A stretch of DNA of 64,000 nt from Chlorobiaceae bacterium. GTDB lineage: Bacteria > Bacteroidota > Chlorobiia > Chlorobiales > Chlorobiaceae. The stretch is from positions 143,063 through 207,062 of the forward strand of contig JABDHK010000045.1 of assembly GCA_012972835.1 (NCBI GenBank), in the 5' to 3' direction. Below the pieces are notes generated by a model that saw nothing but the letters and a program-made list of their open reading frames with translations, had not been told where the DNA came from and ran no database searches. Within the stretch, counting starts at the first letter, position 1. Each line of letters begins with the position of its first letter. Both the position numbers and the translations under genes were made by a program. Below are positions 18,788-28,525 of the stretch, in pieces.

Positions 18788-19732
18788 ATGGGTTTTTTTG
18801 ACAAGTTCAAAATATCAAGGCTGAAAGAAGGGCTCGAAAAAACCCGGGATACCCTTCGGGAGAAGCTTTCCGTTATTACACAGGGAAAAACAGAGATAGA
18901 CGAAGCGTTTCTTGAAGAGCTTGAAACGATTCTTGTAGCTGCCGATGTCGGTGTTGAAACGACGCTCGGGATTGTTGATGCTATTACGGAGCGCGCAAAA
19001 AAAGAGAGCTACCGTTCTGCCGAAGAGCTGAACAGGATGCTGATGGAGGAGATTCAGCTTATGCTTCGTGAAACCGGGGAGGAGCATCCGCTTGATTTTG
19101 ACGCACTGCTTCCTGCAAAACCCTATGTGATTCTGGTCGTCGGTGTGAATGGTGCTGGTAAGACCACCAGCGTTGCCAAGCTGGCACATAACTATGAAAA
19201 AGCGGGCAAAAAAGTTATTATTGCCGCAGCCGATACCTTTAGGGCTGCCGCCTATGAACAGTTGAAGATATGGGCCGACAGGGCTGGTGTTCCGCTTATT
19301 GGTCAGGGCCAGGGAGCTGACCCGGCTTCAGTTGTTTTCGATGCTGTCAGTGCAGCTGTTTCCAGAAATGCCGATGTGGTGCTGGTGGATACTGCTGGTC
19401 GTCTGCATAACAAAAGTCACCTTATGGAAGAGCTTGCCAAGATCATGCGGGTGGCTAAAAAGAAGATTCCCGAAGCTCCTCATGAAGTGCTGCTGGTGCT
19501 TGATGGTACCACCGGGCAGAATGCTGTGCAGCAGGCAAGGGAATTTACACGATTTGTTCAGGTGACTGGACTGGTTGTTACCAAACTTGACGGAACTGCC
19601 AAAGGCGGAATTGTACTCTCCATTTCACGTGAACTCACTCTGCCCGTCAAGTATATTGGTGTTGGCGAAACCATCGATGACCTTCAGCTCTTTGACCGTG
19701 CACTCTTTGTTGAAGCGCTTATGGGTCGATAA
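18788..19732 (+). CDS. ftsY: Signal recognition particle receptor FtsY
   Basis: 314 residues, the NG core without the long acidic A domain. An N-domain helical bundle fills the first ~100 residues; the G domain has GVNGAGKT (119-126), an ADTFRAAA insertion-box motif, VDTAGR near 205, and TKLDGTAKGG near 265. FtsY binds the Ffh-ribosome complex at the membrane for co-translational targeting. The start MGFFDKFK is amphipathic and would give membrane contact. Its last 14 bases overlap the convergent DUF123 gene. Confidence 0.96.
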   Translation: MGFFDKFKISRLKEGLEKTRDTLREKLSVITQGKTEIDEAFLEELETILVAADVGVETTLGIVDAITERAKKESYRSAEELNRMLMEEIQLMLRETGEEHPLDFDALLPAKPYVILVVGVNGAGKTTSVAKLAHNYEKAGKKVIIAAADTFRAAAYEQLKIWADRAGVPLIGQGQGADPASVVFDAVSAAVSRNADVVLVDTAGRLHNKSHLMEELAKIMRVAKKKIPEAPHEVLLVLDGTTGQNAVQQAREFTRFVQVTGLVVTKLDGTAKGGIVLSISRELTLPVKYIGVGETIDDLQLFDRALFVEALMGR

Positions 19733-20288
19733 AGGCCGGAATATATTGCCCAAGTTGCCCAAGAATCTTTTCCCGATCAGTGATACGGAGAATGTGTGTA
19801 CTGTTCCGGGTATCCTGAGCGCCAAGGCGGGGGGCAAGCTGAGAGGTTTCATTGAGGGAGGCGAGAAGCTCCGACAGTTGATGTTCCATTGCTGCAGGGC
19901 TGCGTATGATTACGATATGCTCTATTTCAGCTTCAGCGTGATCAAGAAGATAATCGATATGCCAGTGAAGTTTTTTATCCGTCGGTTCCGTGGCGCAGTT
20001 TCCAATACCATCATCGCTTGAGAAAAGTTTTATTATTGCAGCCCGAATTTCATGGGGTTGCTTTCCATTGCTCCGTGAAGCATGTCGGATAAGCCTTTTG
20101 GCAAGAGGATTTCCCGTTCTGCCAAGTGCAGAGCCGATGTAGAGATAGTTACCTTTGGAGATTGTAAACAGCCTGCCCTGCTGAAACCTGCCGAATGCAA
20201 GCTGAAAAGGGCTGGAAATCCGGATAAGAAGAAGATAGGAGCCCATAGGGTATTTATGGCCGAAAATGGTAAACTGTGAAGCCGTCAT
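19719..20288 (-). CDS. DUF123 GIY-YIG-like nuclease family protein
   Basis: 189 residues. The segment GSYLLLIRI... GNYLYIGSALGR followed by RLIRHASR, then HWHIDYLL, matches DUF123 (COG1833), a divergent GIY-YIG-type fold in which YLYIGSA supplies the core strand and HWHIDY is the family signature. A DNA endonuclease function is often suggested but unproven. The C-terminal third (about 120-189) is less conserved. It converges on ftsY with a 14-base overlap. Confidence 0.85.
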   Translation of the reverse strand: MTASQFTIFGHKYPMGSYLLLIRISSPFQLAFGRFQQGRLFTISKGNYLYIGSALGRTGNPLAKRLIRHASRSNGKQPHEIRAAIIKLFSSDDGIGNCATEPTDKKLHWHIDYLLDHAEAEIEHIVIIRSPAAMEHQLSELLASLNETSQLAPRLGAQDTRNSTHILRITDREKILGQLGQYIPAFIDP

Positions 20289-20414
20289 GGTTTTTTGTTG
20301 TTTTTATGCAATATTAGCGAACGGGGCAAAGGAGAGGAAAACCTGCTCCATGTGATTGAAAGATAAGTGTTTCATGATTTTTTCGAGAGGTAACTGCAAA
20401 AGGGTGTTCTTTCG

Positions 20415-21089
20415 ATGAAAGAGTCGGAAAAACTTCTGGAGTTGAGACGCCGGGAGATGGTTGAAGGGTTGAAAGCCTATGGTATTGCTAACCGGCGCGT
20501 GCTTGATGCTTTTCTTGAAGTTCCACGCCATCTTTTTTTTGATGGCGACGCATTGGAGTTAGCATACAACGATGCAGCATATCCTATTGGGTTTCGGCAG
20601 ACCATTTCCCAACCCTATACGGTAGCTTATATGACTACATTGCTTGTTGAGCGTTGCTCCTCGGGAAAAGTGCTTGAAATTGGTACGGGATCGGGTTATC
20701 AGGCAGCAATTCTTGATGCGCTCGGGTATTCAGTCTTTACGATAGAACGGATTGGAGAGCTTTATGAAAGGAGCAAGAAACTCTTTTCAAGGCTTGGTCT
20801 CAATATCTCCTGTCGTTGTGGAGATGGGACACTTGGATGGATTGATGAGGCACCATTTTCTGGTATTATGGTAACTGCAGGAGCACCTGGTGAACCGCAG
20901 ACGCTCATGGGTCAGCTTGCCCAAAACGGCTCTATGGTAATTCCTGTGGGTGACTCCTGTTCACAGCTTATGACGGTTATCTGCAGATTGGATAACGATT
21001 TCAAGAGAGAGGTTTTTCAGCACTTTTCTTTTGTGCCGCTGATTGGTAAGGAAGGGTGGGAAGACACTGTTTTTTTTACAACATCTTAA
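20415..21089 (+). CDS. pcm: Protein-L-isoaspartate O-methyltransferase
   Basis: 224 residues, normal family size. The N-terminal VPRHLFF and the QTISQPYTVAYMT segment form the isoaspartyl-peptide site, and VLEIGTGSGYQ (86-96) is the SAM-binding motif I. The enzyme repairs isomerised aspartate and asparagine in aged proteins. It lies 14 bases ahead of the peptidyl-prolyl isomerase gene and probably shares a transcript with it, grouping two protein-quality functions. Confidence 0.95.
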   Translation: MKESEKLLELRRREMVEGLKAYGIANRRVLDAFLEVPRHLFFDGDALELAYNDAAYPIGFRQTISQPYTVAYMTTLLVERCSSGKVLEIGTGSGYQAAILDALGYSVFTIERIGELYERSKKLFSRLGLNISCRCGDGTLGWIDEAPFSGIMVTAGAPGEPQTLMGQLAQNGSMVIPVGDSCSQLMTVICRLDNDFKREVFQHFSFVPLIGKEGWEDTVFFTTS

Positions 21090-21103
21090 CGAAGGGATGA
21101 TCT

Positions 21104-23209
21104 ATGGCTGTAATGTCCAGCTTGCGGGATAAAACTCATATTATATTGTATACCCTTTTGGCAGCATTTCTTGCGCTGATTGTTTTTGAGTGGGGTATGA
21201 ATTTTTCAGGATTTACCGGCAAGGCCAATCAGGCAGGTAAAATCAATGGAAAGTCTGTTCCATTGGCTCAGTACGATGAGGTATATAAAGAGTATGCCGA
21301 GAATTACAGGCGCAGTAATCCTGGAGCCGAAGTTACATCGGAAACCGAACTCGGGCTTCAGGAACAAGCATGGAATACCATTGTTGATCAGACTTTGCTT
21401 GAAGAACAATTTGTGAAATTCGGTATTGGACTTCAAGACCAGGAAGTAGTCGAAGCTTTGGATAGCCCGACACCTCCTCTCGTTATTCGCCAGAATTTCA
21501 GTGATCCAGCGACAGGGGTTCTCGATCGCAAAAAACTGGAGAGTGCCCGTCGTGATCCTCACAACAAGGAGTTGTGGCTGCAGGTTGAAAAGATTGTCCG
21601 TCGTGAACTTAAAATCAACAAGCTGATCAGAGCCCTTCAAACTCTTGATCATGTTACTGACCGGGAGATAAGCGATATTGTCAGCAGGCAGTATTCACGT
21701 TTTTCAGCCTCTTTTATTCCTGTCACCTACAGCTTTGCCGGAGCTGACAGCAACTTTCCAGTAAAGGAAGAGGAGACAAAAAAATATTTTGATGAGCATA
21801 AAGAGCTTTTCAAACAGGTGCCATCAAGAAAAGCTGATTTTGTTTTTTTCCCTCTTACCCCTTCATCAAAAGACAGTCTTTCAGTTCGTAAGGAGCTTGA
21901 AACAATCCGCACCGAGTTTGCCGGACCAGTCAACGATGCTGATTATGTTAAAGTACAGAGCGACCGTCCGACAGGTATTAACGCGACCTATAGCCGAGCA
22001 GATTTTTCTTCTTCTGCCGGGGAGGCTCTTTTCACAGCTTCAAATCTCAAGCCAGGAACGATCGTCGGCCCTATAGCTGACAGGGGTGAATACCGCTTGA
22101 TAAAGATCAAACAGATTACCACGTTGGCCCAGCCAATTGCCAGGGCATCGCATATTCTTCTGCGCTTCAATCCTGCAAGCAGGGAGGATGTTCAGAAAGT
22201 GCGCGAGCTCACCATGCTTATTTCCAAACAGCTTCAGGCAGGCGTGCCGTTTGAGCTGCTTGCAAAAAAATACTCCGCTGATCTCCCGAGCGCCGTTAAT
22301 GGTGGTGATGTAGGATGGTTCAGCAAAGATCGTATGGTACCTGAATTTTCTGCAGCTGTTTTCAATGCCCGTCCGGGATCAATTGTCGGGCCGGTGCAGA
22401 CGCAGTTTGGTCTTCATATTATCAAGGTGACTGGATTTGATCAGTCTGCTCTTCTCTGCTCGGAGATAGTCAGAAAGATCAAACCGTCAACTGAAACGGT
22501 TGACAGTGGACGGCGACTTGCCATGGCCTTTCAGATGAATGCCAAAGAGAAGGGATTTGAAAAGAGTGCCACCAGTGCAAAGCTGCCTGTCGGTAAGACC
22601 GTCGAGTTTGGCAGGCACATGCCAGTTGCCCCGATTGGTTACAGCGAAAAAGTTACTGCATTTGCCTTTAAGGCCTCAGAGGGAGAGCTCTCGGAGGTTC
22701 TTGAAACTGAAAAAGGTTTTTTTGTCATGCGACTGACCGGCAAGAATGACACCGGATATCGGCTGCTCGACAAGGAGCTGAAAGCAAGGATTAATGCCGA
22801 ACTTGTCAGGGAGAAAAAAGGTGCTGCTCTTGAGAAAAAACTTGCTGCTATGGTAAAAGGGCCAGGCTTGACTCTTGAAAAACTTGCTGCACAGAATCCT
22901 GGCTTTCATATTGTCACTGCGGACGAGATACGGTGGAGCGATGGGTTTATTCCCGGTTATGGTGTTGACAGACCTCTTGTTGAAGCCATGTCAGGGCTTG
23001 ATGTCGCTAAACTCTCTAACCCGGTTAAAACATCTGATGGTTACGCTCTTGTTGTTGTCAGCAAGAAAACACTTCCAGCAGGGCTCGATATCAAAGCCGA
23101 AAAAGCTGGAGTGGCACCGCAGTTGCTTCGGGCAAAACAGGAACAGTTGTTTGCTGAATATTTTGCCTCACTACGTAAAAATGCGAAAATTGAGGACTTG
23201 CGCCCCTGA
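21104..23209 (+). CDS. Membrane-anchored peptidyl-prolyl isomerase, PpiD/SurA type
   Basis: 701 residues. A short N-terminal tail and a single membrane helix (about 12-31, IILYTLLAAFLALIVFEWGM) anchor the protein, leaving the bulk in the periplasm. A SurA_N/PpiD-like chaperone region follows (about 45-260), then a parvulin domain at about 345-445 with ASHILL, GGDVGWF, VPEFSAAVF and FGLHIIKV. PpiD-type proteins help folding of outer-membrane and secreted proteins as they leave the Sec channel. The C-terminal 230 residues contain a second, degenerate parvulin-like stretch. Transcribed with pcm. Confidence 0.9.
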   Translation: MAVMSSLRDKTHIILYTLLAAFLALIVFEWGMNFSGFTGKANQAGKINGKSVPLAQYDEVYKEYAENYRRSNPGAEVTSETELGLQEQAWNTIVDQTLLEEQFVKFGIGLQDQEVVEALDSPTPPLVIRQNFSDPATGVLDRKKLESARRDPHNKELWLQVEKIVRRELKINKLIRALQTLDHVTDREISDIVSRQYSRFSASFIPVTYSFAGADSNFPVKEEETKKYFDEHKELFKQVPSRKADFVFFPLTPSSKDSLSVRKELETIRTEFAGPVNDADYVKVQSDRPTGINATYSRADFSSSAGEALFTASNLKPGTIVGPIADRGEYRLIKIKQITTLAQPIARASHILLRFNPASREDVQKVRELTMLISKQLQAGVPFELLAKKYSADLPSAVNGGDVGWFSKDRMVPEFSAAVFNARPGSIVGPVQTQFGLHIIKVTGFDQSALLCSEIVRKIKPSTETVDSGRRLAMAFQMNAKEKGFEKSATSAKLPVGKTVEFGRHMPVAPIGYSEKVTAFAFKASEGELSEVLETEKGFFVMRLTGKNDTGYRLLDKELKARINAELVREKKGAALEKKLAAMVKGPGLTLEKLAAQNPGFHIVTADEIRWSDGFIPGYGVDRPLVEAMSGLDVAKLSNPVKTSDGYALVVVSKKTLPAGLDIKAEKAGVAPQLLRAKQEQLFAEYFASLRKNAKIEDLRP

Positions 23210-23239
23210 GAACTCTTTGTCTTGTGCTGTTTTTGGCTG

Positions 23240-25021
23240 TCAATGAGCTGCCTGGAAATTTTCCAGGCAGGCCTTGATTCCTGCCGGACTATCGAGTTTC
23301 AGACACTGCTCAACAAGAGCTTCAGTTTCAGCAATTGTGTAGCAGGAGACCAGTGACTTAAGTTTCGGGATATCCGAGGTCACGACGCTGAACCTTCTCA
23401 GTCCGCATCCCAGCAGGAATGGCAGTGCGAGAGGGTCTGAACCCATATCTCCGCAAATTGTTACTTTGCAGTGGTTTCTATTGGCAGTTTTGATTACCCT
23501 GTACAGTTGCCGGATAATTGCCGGATGGAATTTTTCAAAGAGATTCTGCACAATGACATTGTTTCGATCAACGGCAAGAGTGTACTGAGTAAGGTCATTG
23601 GTTCCAATGCTGATAAAATCAGCACACCTTGTAATCTCTTCAATAAGTTCCACTGCAGCCGGTACCTCTATCATTGCACCAACTCCGGGTCGTTCAATCT
23701 GAGAATCTCCATCCTTGGTTAATTCCTGATAATGCTTGCTGATGACCGTCCGGACATGCTGGATCTCATCAACCGATATAATCATTGGAAGCAGGATAGC
23801 AAGATTGCCATGTATGTTTGAGCGTATTATAGCCCTGATTTGGTTATCGAGTATGTCGGGCAGATCCATCAGGATTCTTATACCCCGCCACCCAAGATTG
23901 GGATTTGGTTCCTTGACAGGAGAGTAGATCAGTTTGTCCCCGCCGATATCAAACAGGCGGATATCAAGAAGCATTGGGGTAATCATTTCAGCCATCTCCC
24001 GGTAATAGGAGTACTGTTCAGACTCTTTAGGCACGTTTGTGCCGTCGGTAAAGAGGTTTTCACTTCTGTACAGACCTACGCCTTCAGCTCCGGCAGTTCG
24101 GATGGCTTGCAGCTCTTCCTTGAAATCGATATTTGCATAGAAAATGATTCTTATGCCGCATTTCGTTGTAGCTGGAAGCATCGCTGTCAGGGATGTATTC
24201 TCTTCACTTTTTTTCTCTTCATCTTTTTTGCTGAGATAGTGTACAACCGTTTTTTCCTCAGGGTTTGTGATGACGGTTCCAGTAGTTCCGTCTATGATCA
24301 GCTGCATGCCGGTTGTAATCTTTTGTGAGAGGTTGCCAAGCCCGACAACTATTGGAATGTTGAGTGACTTGCATATAAGAGAAATATGCGAGGTCTTGCC
24401 CCCTGAATCAGTCACAAATCCCTTGATATTGCTGCGGCTCAAAAGAATGATATCGGCAGGTGAAAGGTTATCGGACGAAACAATCACCCCCTCTGGTATC
24501 CATGAGTGCAGTTTTCTGACGTGAAGGTTTCTGATAATCCGGTTTTTGATATCGTGCAGATCGTCCGCCCGATCCCGAAAAATCTCGTCATCAGACTGTA
24601 TGAATTTTTCCAGATAGTGGTCGAACTCCTCCTCAATAACCAGATGCGCCGGTTTATGCTCTGACCGGATACGGCCAGCAATGGCATCAATCAGTATCGG
24701 GTCATGAAGCATCATAATCTGGGCCTGAAACAAATTGGAGTATCCCTTGCCAAGTTTTCGTATGGTGACCCGTTCAATTTTTTTCAGCTCTTTTTCAGAG
24801 CGGCCAAGAGCGGTCAAAAACCTTTCAATCTCTTCGCTGATATTTTTTTCATGCAGCTCCTGGTTCTCATGATGAGCCTTATCTTTGACGAAAGCATAGC
24901 ACTCCCCGATCGCAATCCCTCTTGATGCACCGATTCCTGCAAACCTCTCTTCGGTACTCTTGACTGCAGGCTCAGGTGTTGTTGCCTTGATGGAGTTCAG
25001 TGGATGTTTTTCTTCTGGCAT
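23240..25021 (-). CDS. ptsI: Phosphoenolpyruvate-protein phosphotransferase (enzyme I)
   Basis: 593 residues with a ~25-residue N-terminal extension. The phosphorylated histidine is His212 in GGKTSHISLI; the PEP-binding TIM barrel carries LYRSENLF, DIGGDK and the late FISIGTNDLTQY. It transfers phosphate from PEP to HPr. No HPr or sugar permease is in the window, and green sulfur bacteria have little sugar uptake, so a regulatory PTS is more likely than transport (inference). Last gene of the run hldE-tamB-coaBC-udg-dnaB-ptsI; it lies 9 bases after dnaB. A hairpin overlaps its last codons (23248-23270) but lacks a U tract. Confidence 0.93.
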   Translation of the reverse strand: MPEEKHPLNSIKATTPEPAVKSTEERFAGIGASRGIAIGECYAFVKDKAHHENQELHEKNISEEIERFLTALGRSEKELKKIERVTIRKLGKGYSNLFQAQIMMLHDPILIDAIAGRIRSEHKPAHLVIEEEFDHYLEKFIQSDDEIFRDRADDLHDIKNRIIRNLHVRKLHSWIPEGVIVSSDNLSPADIILLSRSNIKGFVTDSGGKTSHISLICKSLNIPIVVGLGNLSQKITTGMQLIIDGTTGTVITNPEEKTVVHYLSKKDEEKKSEENTSLTAMLPATTKCGIRIIFYANIDFKEELQAIRTAGAEGVGLYRSENLFTDGTNVPKESEQYSYYREMAEMITPMLLDIRLFDIGGDKLIYSPVKEPNPNLGWRGIRILMDLPDILDNQIRAIIRSNIHGNLAILLPMIISVDEIQHVRTVISKHYQELTKDGDSQIERPGVGAMIEVPAAVELIEEITRCADFISIGTNDLTQYTLAVDRNNVIVQNLFEKFHPAIIRQLYRVIKTANRNHCKVTICGDMGSDPLALPFLLGCGLRRFSVVTSDIPKLKSLVSCYTIAETEALVEQCLKLDSPAGIKACLENFQAAH

Positions 25022-25030
25022 AATGGAGGT

Positions 25031-26554
25031 TTAAAATGGTGCTTCGTCCTGAGTGATAAATGCGCTGGCATTCGATTTTCCCTGTTCCGGCAGTGAAGGC
25101 TCATAATGCCTCTCTGCTTGAGAAGCTCCGGCTCCCTCTCCGCTTGTAACATAGGCATTGGCTGTAGATTGAAAGCGGCCATAATTTTTCAGGAACAATA
25201 ACCGTATATCCCCGATAGGGCCGTTTCTCTGTTTGCCGATAACAATTTCAACAACATCTTTTGTCGATGAACCGTCTTCAAACGTTGTTTTGCCATACAT
25301 CTCCGGTCTGGAAAGGAACATCACAACATCAGCGTCCTGTTCGATAGAGCCCGACTCCCTGAGATCGCTGAGCTGGGGTCTTCGGTCACCTGAGCGTTGT
25401 TCAACAGAGCGGTTAAGCTGCGCAAGGGCGATGACTGGTATGTTCAGCTCTTTGGCCAGAGCTTTCAGCGATCGGGATATCTGGGCAATTTCCTGTTCAC
25501 GATTGGTTCTGCCATCCCTGACAGGAGTTACCAGCTGAAGATAATCAACCACAACCATGCCGATATTGTGCTCCTGCTTCATCCGACGGGTTTTGGCGGC
25601 AAGTTCCATGATGGAAATACCTGCAGTATCATCAATAAAGAGCTTCGCTTCATTGAGCTTATCCATGCTGTTGATGATCCTTCCCATCATTTCCGGTGTG
25701 ATACGCCCGGTTCTTACAAGCTGGGATTCAACATAGGCTTCAGCGCACATAAGCCTTATGGCCAGCTGCACCTCCGCCATTTCAAGACTGAAAAAAAGTA
25801 CAGGGGTATCGAAATCCACGGCGGCATTACGGGCAACCGCCAACGCTAACGCTGTTTTACCGGCAGAAGGCCTTGCTGCAATAATAATCATATCGGAAGG
25901 CTGAAACCCGGCGGTAAGCTGATCCAGTTCCGAAAAGCCCGATCCGACACCGGTAACAGATGATTGCGATGCCCTGAGGCTTTCAAGCATCCGAATACCG
26001 TTTTTAACAAGCTCTTTTATTAAAGAGGCTTTCTTTTTGATACCTGCCTGGGAGATGTTAAAAAATTGCTGCGAAGCATGTTCGACCAGATCAAAAATAT
26101 CCATTGATGAGCTGTAGGCAGCACCGGAGATCTTGGCAGATATGGAGATCATCCTCCGATAAAGGAACTTTTCCTTTGCCAGACGCGCATAGTACTCAAT
26201 GTTCGCCGCACTGATCACTTTCCCCGACAGTTCAGCCAGGTAGTGCCTTCCGCCCACCGGTTCAAGCTCATTCATTTTCAGCAGCTCTTCACTGACCGTG
26301 ATGATGTCGATTGCCTGCCGTTTATGGTAGAGCTGCATCATTGCCTTGAAAATGAGCTGATGGCGCCTCTCATAAAAGACCTCCTCGCCGTTATCGCCGA
26401 ATATCTGTATAACCTGTTCAATTGGGTCATCTTCAAGAAGAATACAGGCAAGAACCTCCTGCTCAATTTCAGTTGAATAGGGAGGGACGCGGCTCTCCTT
26501 GCTGAAATCGATATCCTTGTTAAAATCTATGGCAGCTATTGCTTGCTTGTTCAT
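25031..26554 (-). CDS. dnaB: Replicative DNA helicase DnaB
   Basis: 507 residues. A DnaB N-terminal helical domain (about 25-130, EIEQEVLACIL) is followed by a RecA-like motor with Walker A ARPSAGKT (227-234), a Walker B-like VVVDYLQL, and the DLRESGSIEQDADVV arginine-finger region. It is the hexameric fork helicase. The C-terminal tail of about 40 residues is not conserved. The N terminus has an extra ~20 residues before the usual VPPYS.EIE start. Three bases separate it from the upstream glycosylase gene. Confidence 0.95.
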   Translation of the reverse strand: MNKQAIAAIDFNKDIDFSKESRVPPYSTEIEQEVLACILLEDDPIEQVIQIFGDNGEEVFYERRHQLIFKAMMQLYHKRQAIDIITVSEELLKMNELEPVGGRHYLAELSGKVISAANIEYYARLAKEKFLYRRMISISAKISGAAYSSSMDIFDLVEHASQQFFNISQAGIKKKASLIKELVKNGIRMLESLRASQSSVTGVGSGFSELDQLTAGFQPSDMIIIAARPSAGKTALALAVARNAAVDFDTPVLFFSLEMAEVQLAIRLMCAEAYVESQLVRTGRITPEMMGRIINSMDKLNEAKLFIDDTAGISIMELAAKTRRMKQEHNIGMVVVDYLQLVTPVRDGRTNREQEIAQISRSLKALAKELNIPVIALAQLNRSVEQRSGDRRPQLSDLRESGSIEQDADVVMFLSRPEMYGKTTFEDGSSTKDVVEIVIGKQRNGPIGDIRLLFLKNYGRFQSTANAYVTSGEGAGASQAERHYEPSLPEQGKSNASAFITQDEAPF

Positions 26555-26557
26555 CGT

Positions 26558-27208
26558 TCAATGGTGTTTATCCAAAGCATTTCCCTGTTCAGTGATCTCT
26601 GCGTAATGGCGCATCATCCTTTGTATATCTTCCCAGCATCCATGTTTCCAGCTTGGGTTACGAAGCAGGGCTGCTGGATGATAGGTAATAAAACAATCAT
26701 ACTCTTTCCATTGTATCACTCTTCCCCTCATTGACCCTAAAGAAAGATTGTTTCCAAACAGCGTGTTGGCTGCAACCTTTCCAAGAACCAGAATGATCTG
26801 AGGATGCACAATCTGCAACTGCCTGAGCAGCCAGGGCGTGCAGCAGGCAATTTCACTGGCGAGTGGGTTGCGGTTTCCGGGAGGACGGCACTTCAGAATA
26901 TTACAAATATAAACATCCTTGCGGGCAAATCCGGCTGCAGAAAGAATTTTGTCGAGCAACTGTCCGGAACGACCAACAAAAGGCCTCCCTGAAGCATCTT
27001 CTTCCGCTCCCGGAGCCTCTCCTATAACAACAAGTTTGGCACAGGGATCGCCTTCGCCAAACACCAGGTTGAGTCTGGTTTCAGCTAAACTGCATTTTCT
27101 GCACTTTTTTGCATCCTTGCACAGTGCCGAGAGCTCTTCTGAAGCTGATTCTCTCTGTAGTGGAACCGGCGGATGCTGTTCATCCTTTTCGGATAAAAAA
27201 TCTGGCAT
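26558..27208 (-). CDS. Family 4 uracil-DNA glycosylase (4Fe-4S)
   Basis: 216 residues. The active-site motif GEAPGAEED (from 63) and the late HPAALLR motif define family 4, and four cysteines placed for an iron-sulfur cluster are visible: CRKC (36, 39), Cys107 in KCRPPGNR, and Cys122 or 123. The enzyme removes uracil from DNA. It sits between coaBC (18 bases upstream) and dnaB, so it is co-transcribed with replication and cofactor genes. The N-terminal 30 residues are unconserved. Confidence 0.93.
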   Translation of the reverse strand: MPDFLSEKDEQHPPVPLQRESASEELSALCKDAKKCRKCSLAETRLNLVFGEGDPCAKLVVIGEAPGAEEDASGRPFVGRSGQLLDKILSAAGFARKDVYICNILKCRPPGNRNPLASEIACCTPWLLRQLQIVHPQIILVLGKVAANTLFGNNLSLGSMRGRVIQWKEYDCFITYHPAALLRNPSWKHGCWEDIQRMMRHYAEITEQGNALDKHH

Positions 27209-27226
27209 GATAACAATCGATCTTTT

Positions 27227-28477
27227 TCAGGGGTTAATGCCGGCTTGTTGTACGAAGAGTTTTTCTATGGCGTCAAGAACTCTTCCTGCTGCGGCATATT
27301 TCGTCAGTTGCGGCAGTTCAGTAGTTCCTCCATCGCTTTCTATCAGGGTAATAATATTTGTATCGACTTCAAAGCCTGAGCTTTTACGATCAAAAAAATT
27401 AAACGCTATAAGGTCAAGATTTTTGGCTTTCAGCTTTTTGCGGGCATTGTCCAGACCGGTTTGAGTTTCAAGCGCAAAACCTACAGCAAGCTGTCCGGGA
27501 GCTTTCTGTATCCCGAATTCAGCAAGGATATCGGGATTTTTTACGAGGGTCAGCTCAATTTCAGGCATCTCCTTTTTCATTTTTCCCTCGATAGCTGCTA
27601 CCGGGCGGTAATCCGACACAGCGGCAGCACCGATAAAGATGGCGCAGCTCTTGAAAAAGCTTTGAGCGACACCGTGCATCTCCACGGCGCTTTCAACATC
27701 AAGACGTGTTACCCCCGGAGGAGTCGCCAGATGAACAGGCCCGGTAATAAGCGTGACAAGGGCGCCACGTTGTGCAGCAGCACGGGCAATGGCAAACCCC
27801 ATTTTGCCCGATGAGTAGTTGGAGATAAAACGAACGCCATCAATTTTTTCACGTGTTGGCCCTGCCGTTACAACAACGGATTTGCCATAAAACGCTGAGT
27901 CTTGGGCAGTGCAATGGAGTGCCTCTTCAAGGGAAGAGAGAATAGACTCAGGTTCAGGCATACGACCAGTACCGCATTGCCCTGAAGCAAGTTCACCGCT
28001 TTCGGGGCTGATGACAATGCACCCTTGGGCGGCAAGGGTAGCAATATTTCGCTGAACAGAAGGCGACAAAAACATCTGCCCGTCCATGGCCGGAAAAATC
28101 AGTACTGGTTTTCCCGGACGAAGAGTAATAAAAAGAGCGCTGAGCATGTCATCGCAAAGGCCTGCACTCAGTTTTGCAAGGGTATTGGCTGTTGCTGGAG
28201 CAATCACGAGGGCATCAGCCCATTCACCAAGTGAGATATGGCGGGTATAGTCAGTTCCTGTGGTATCCGCAGGGGGAAAAATCGAGCGGTATACTCTTTC
28301 TTCGGAAACAGTTGCAAGGGCAAGTTCACTGACAAAATGGGTGCCGCCATCAGTCAGGGCAATCCTGACATTGGCACTGCATTTTTTTAATAATCTAACC
28401 AGCTGCGGCGTTTTATAGGCAGCAATACCGCCCGAGATACCAACAATTATGTTTTTTCCTCTCAAGATGTTATCCAT
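27227..28477 (-). CDS. coaBC: Bifunctional CoaBC (PPC decarboxylase / PPC synthetase)
   Basis: 416 residues. The N-terminal flavoprotein half (CoaC) has GISGGIAAYK, the catalytic-histidine segment TRHISLGEWAD and IAPATANTLAKL; the C-terminal half (CoaB) has TAGPTREKIDGVRFISNYSSG for CTP and substrate binding and DLIAFN. Together they make phosphopantetheine for coenzyme A. The substrate clamp reads FPAMDGQM, Asp in place of the usual Asn of PAMN; I believe this also occurs in related phyla, so I do not take it as loss of function. Member of the hldE-ptsI run. Confidence 0.94.
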   Translation of the reverse strand: MDNILRGKNIIVGISGGIAAYKTPQLVRLLKKCSANVRIALTDGGTHFVSELALATVSEERVYRSIFPPADTTGTDYTRHISLGEWADALVIAPATANTLAKLSAGLCDDMLSALFITLRPGKPVLIFPAMDGQMFLSPSVQRNIATLAAQGCIVISPESGELASGQCGTGRMPEPESILSSLEEALHCTAQDSAFYGKSVVVTAGPTREKIDGVRFISNYSSGKMGFAIARAAAQRGALVTLITGPVHLATPPGVTRLDVESAVEMHGVAQSFFKSCAIFIGAAAVSDYRPVAAIEGKMKKEMPEIELTLVKNPDILAEFGIQKAPGQLAVGFALETQTGLDNARKKLKAKNLDLIAFNFFDRKSSGFEVDTNIITLIESDGGTTELPQLTKYAAAGRVLDAIEKLFVQQAGINP

Positions 28478-28525
28478 GATTTATTGCAGAATTGAGTACA
28501 AAATAAATTACAAAAACCGCAAGAC

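Noticed and set aside
23248..23270. Perfect hairpin at the end of ptsI as a terminator
   Set aside because: The stem (CTGCCTGGAAA/TTTCCAGGCAG) is not followed by a T run on either strand and lies in ptsI coding sequence.
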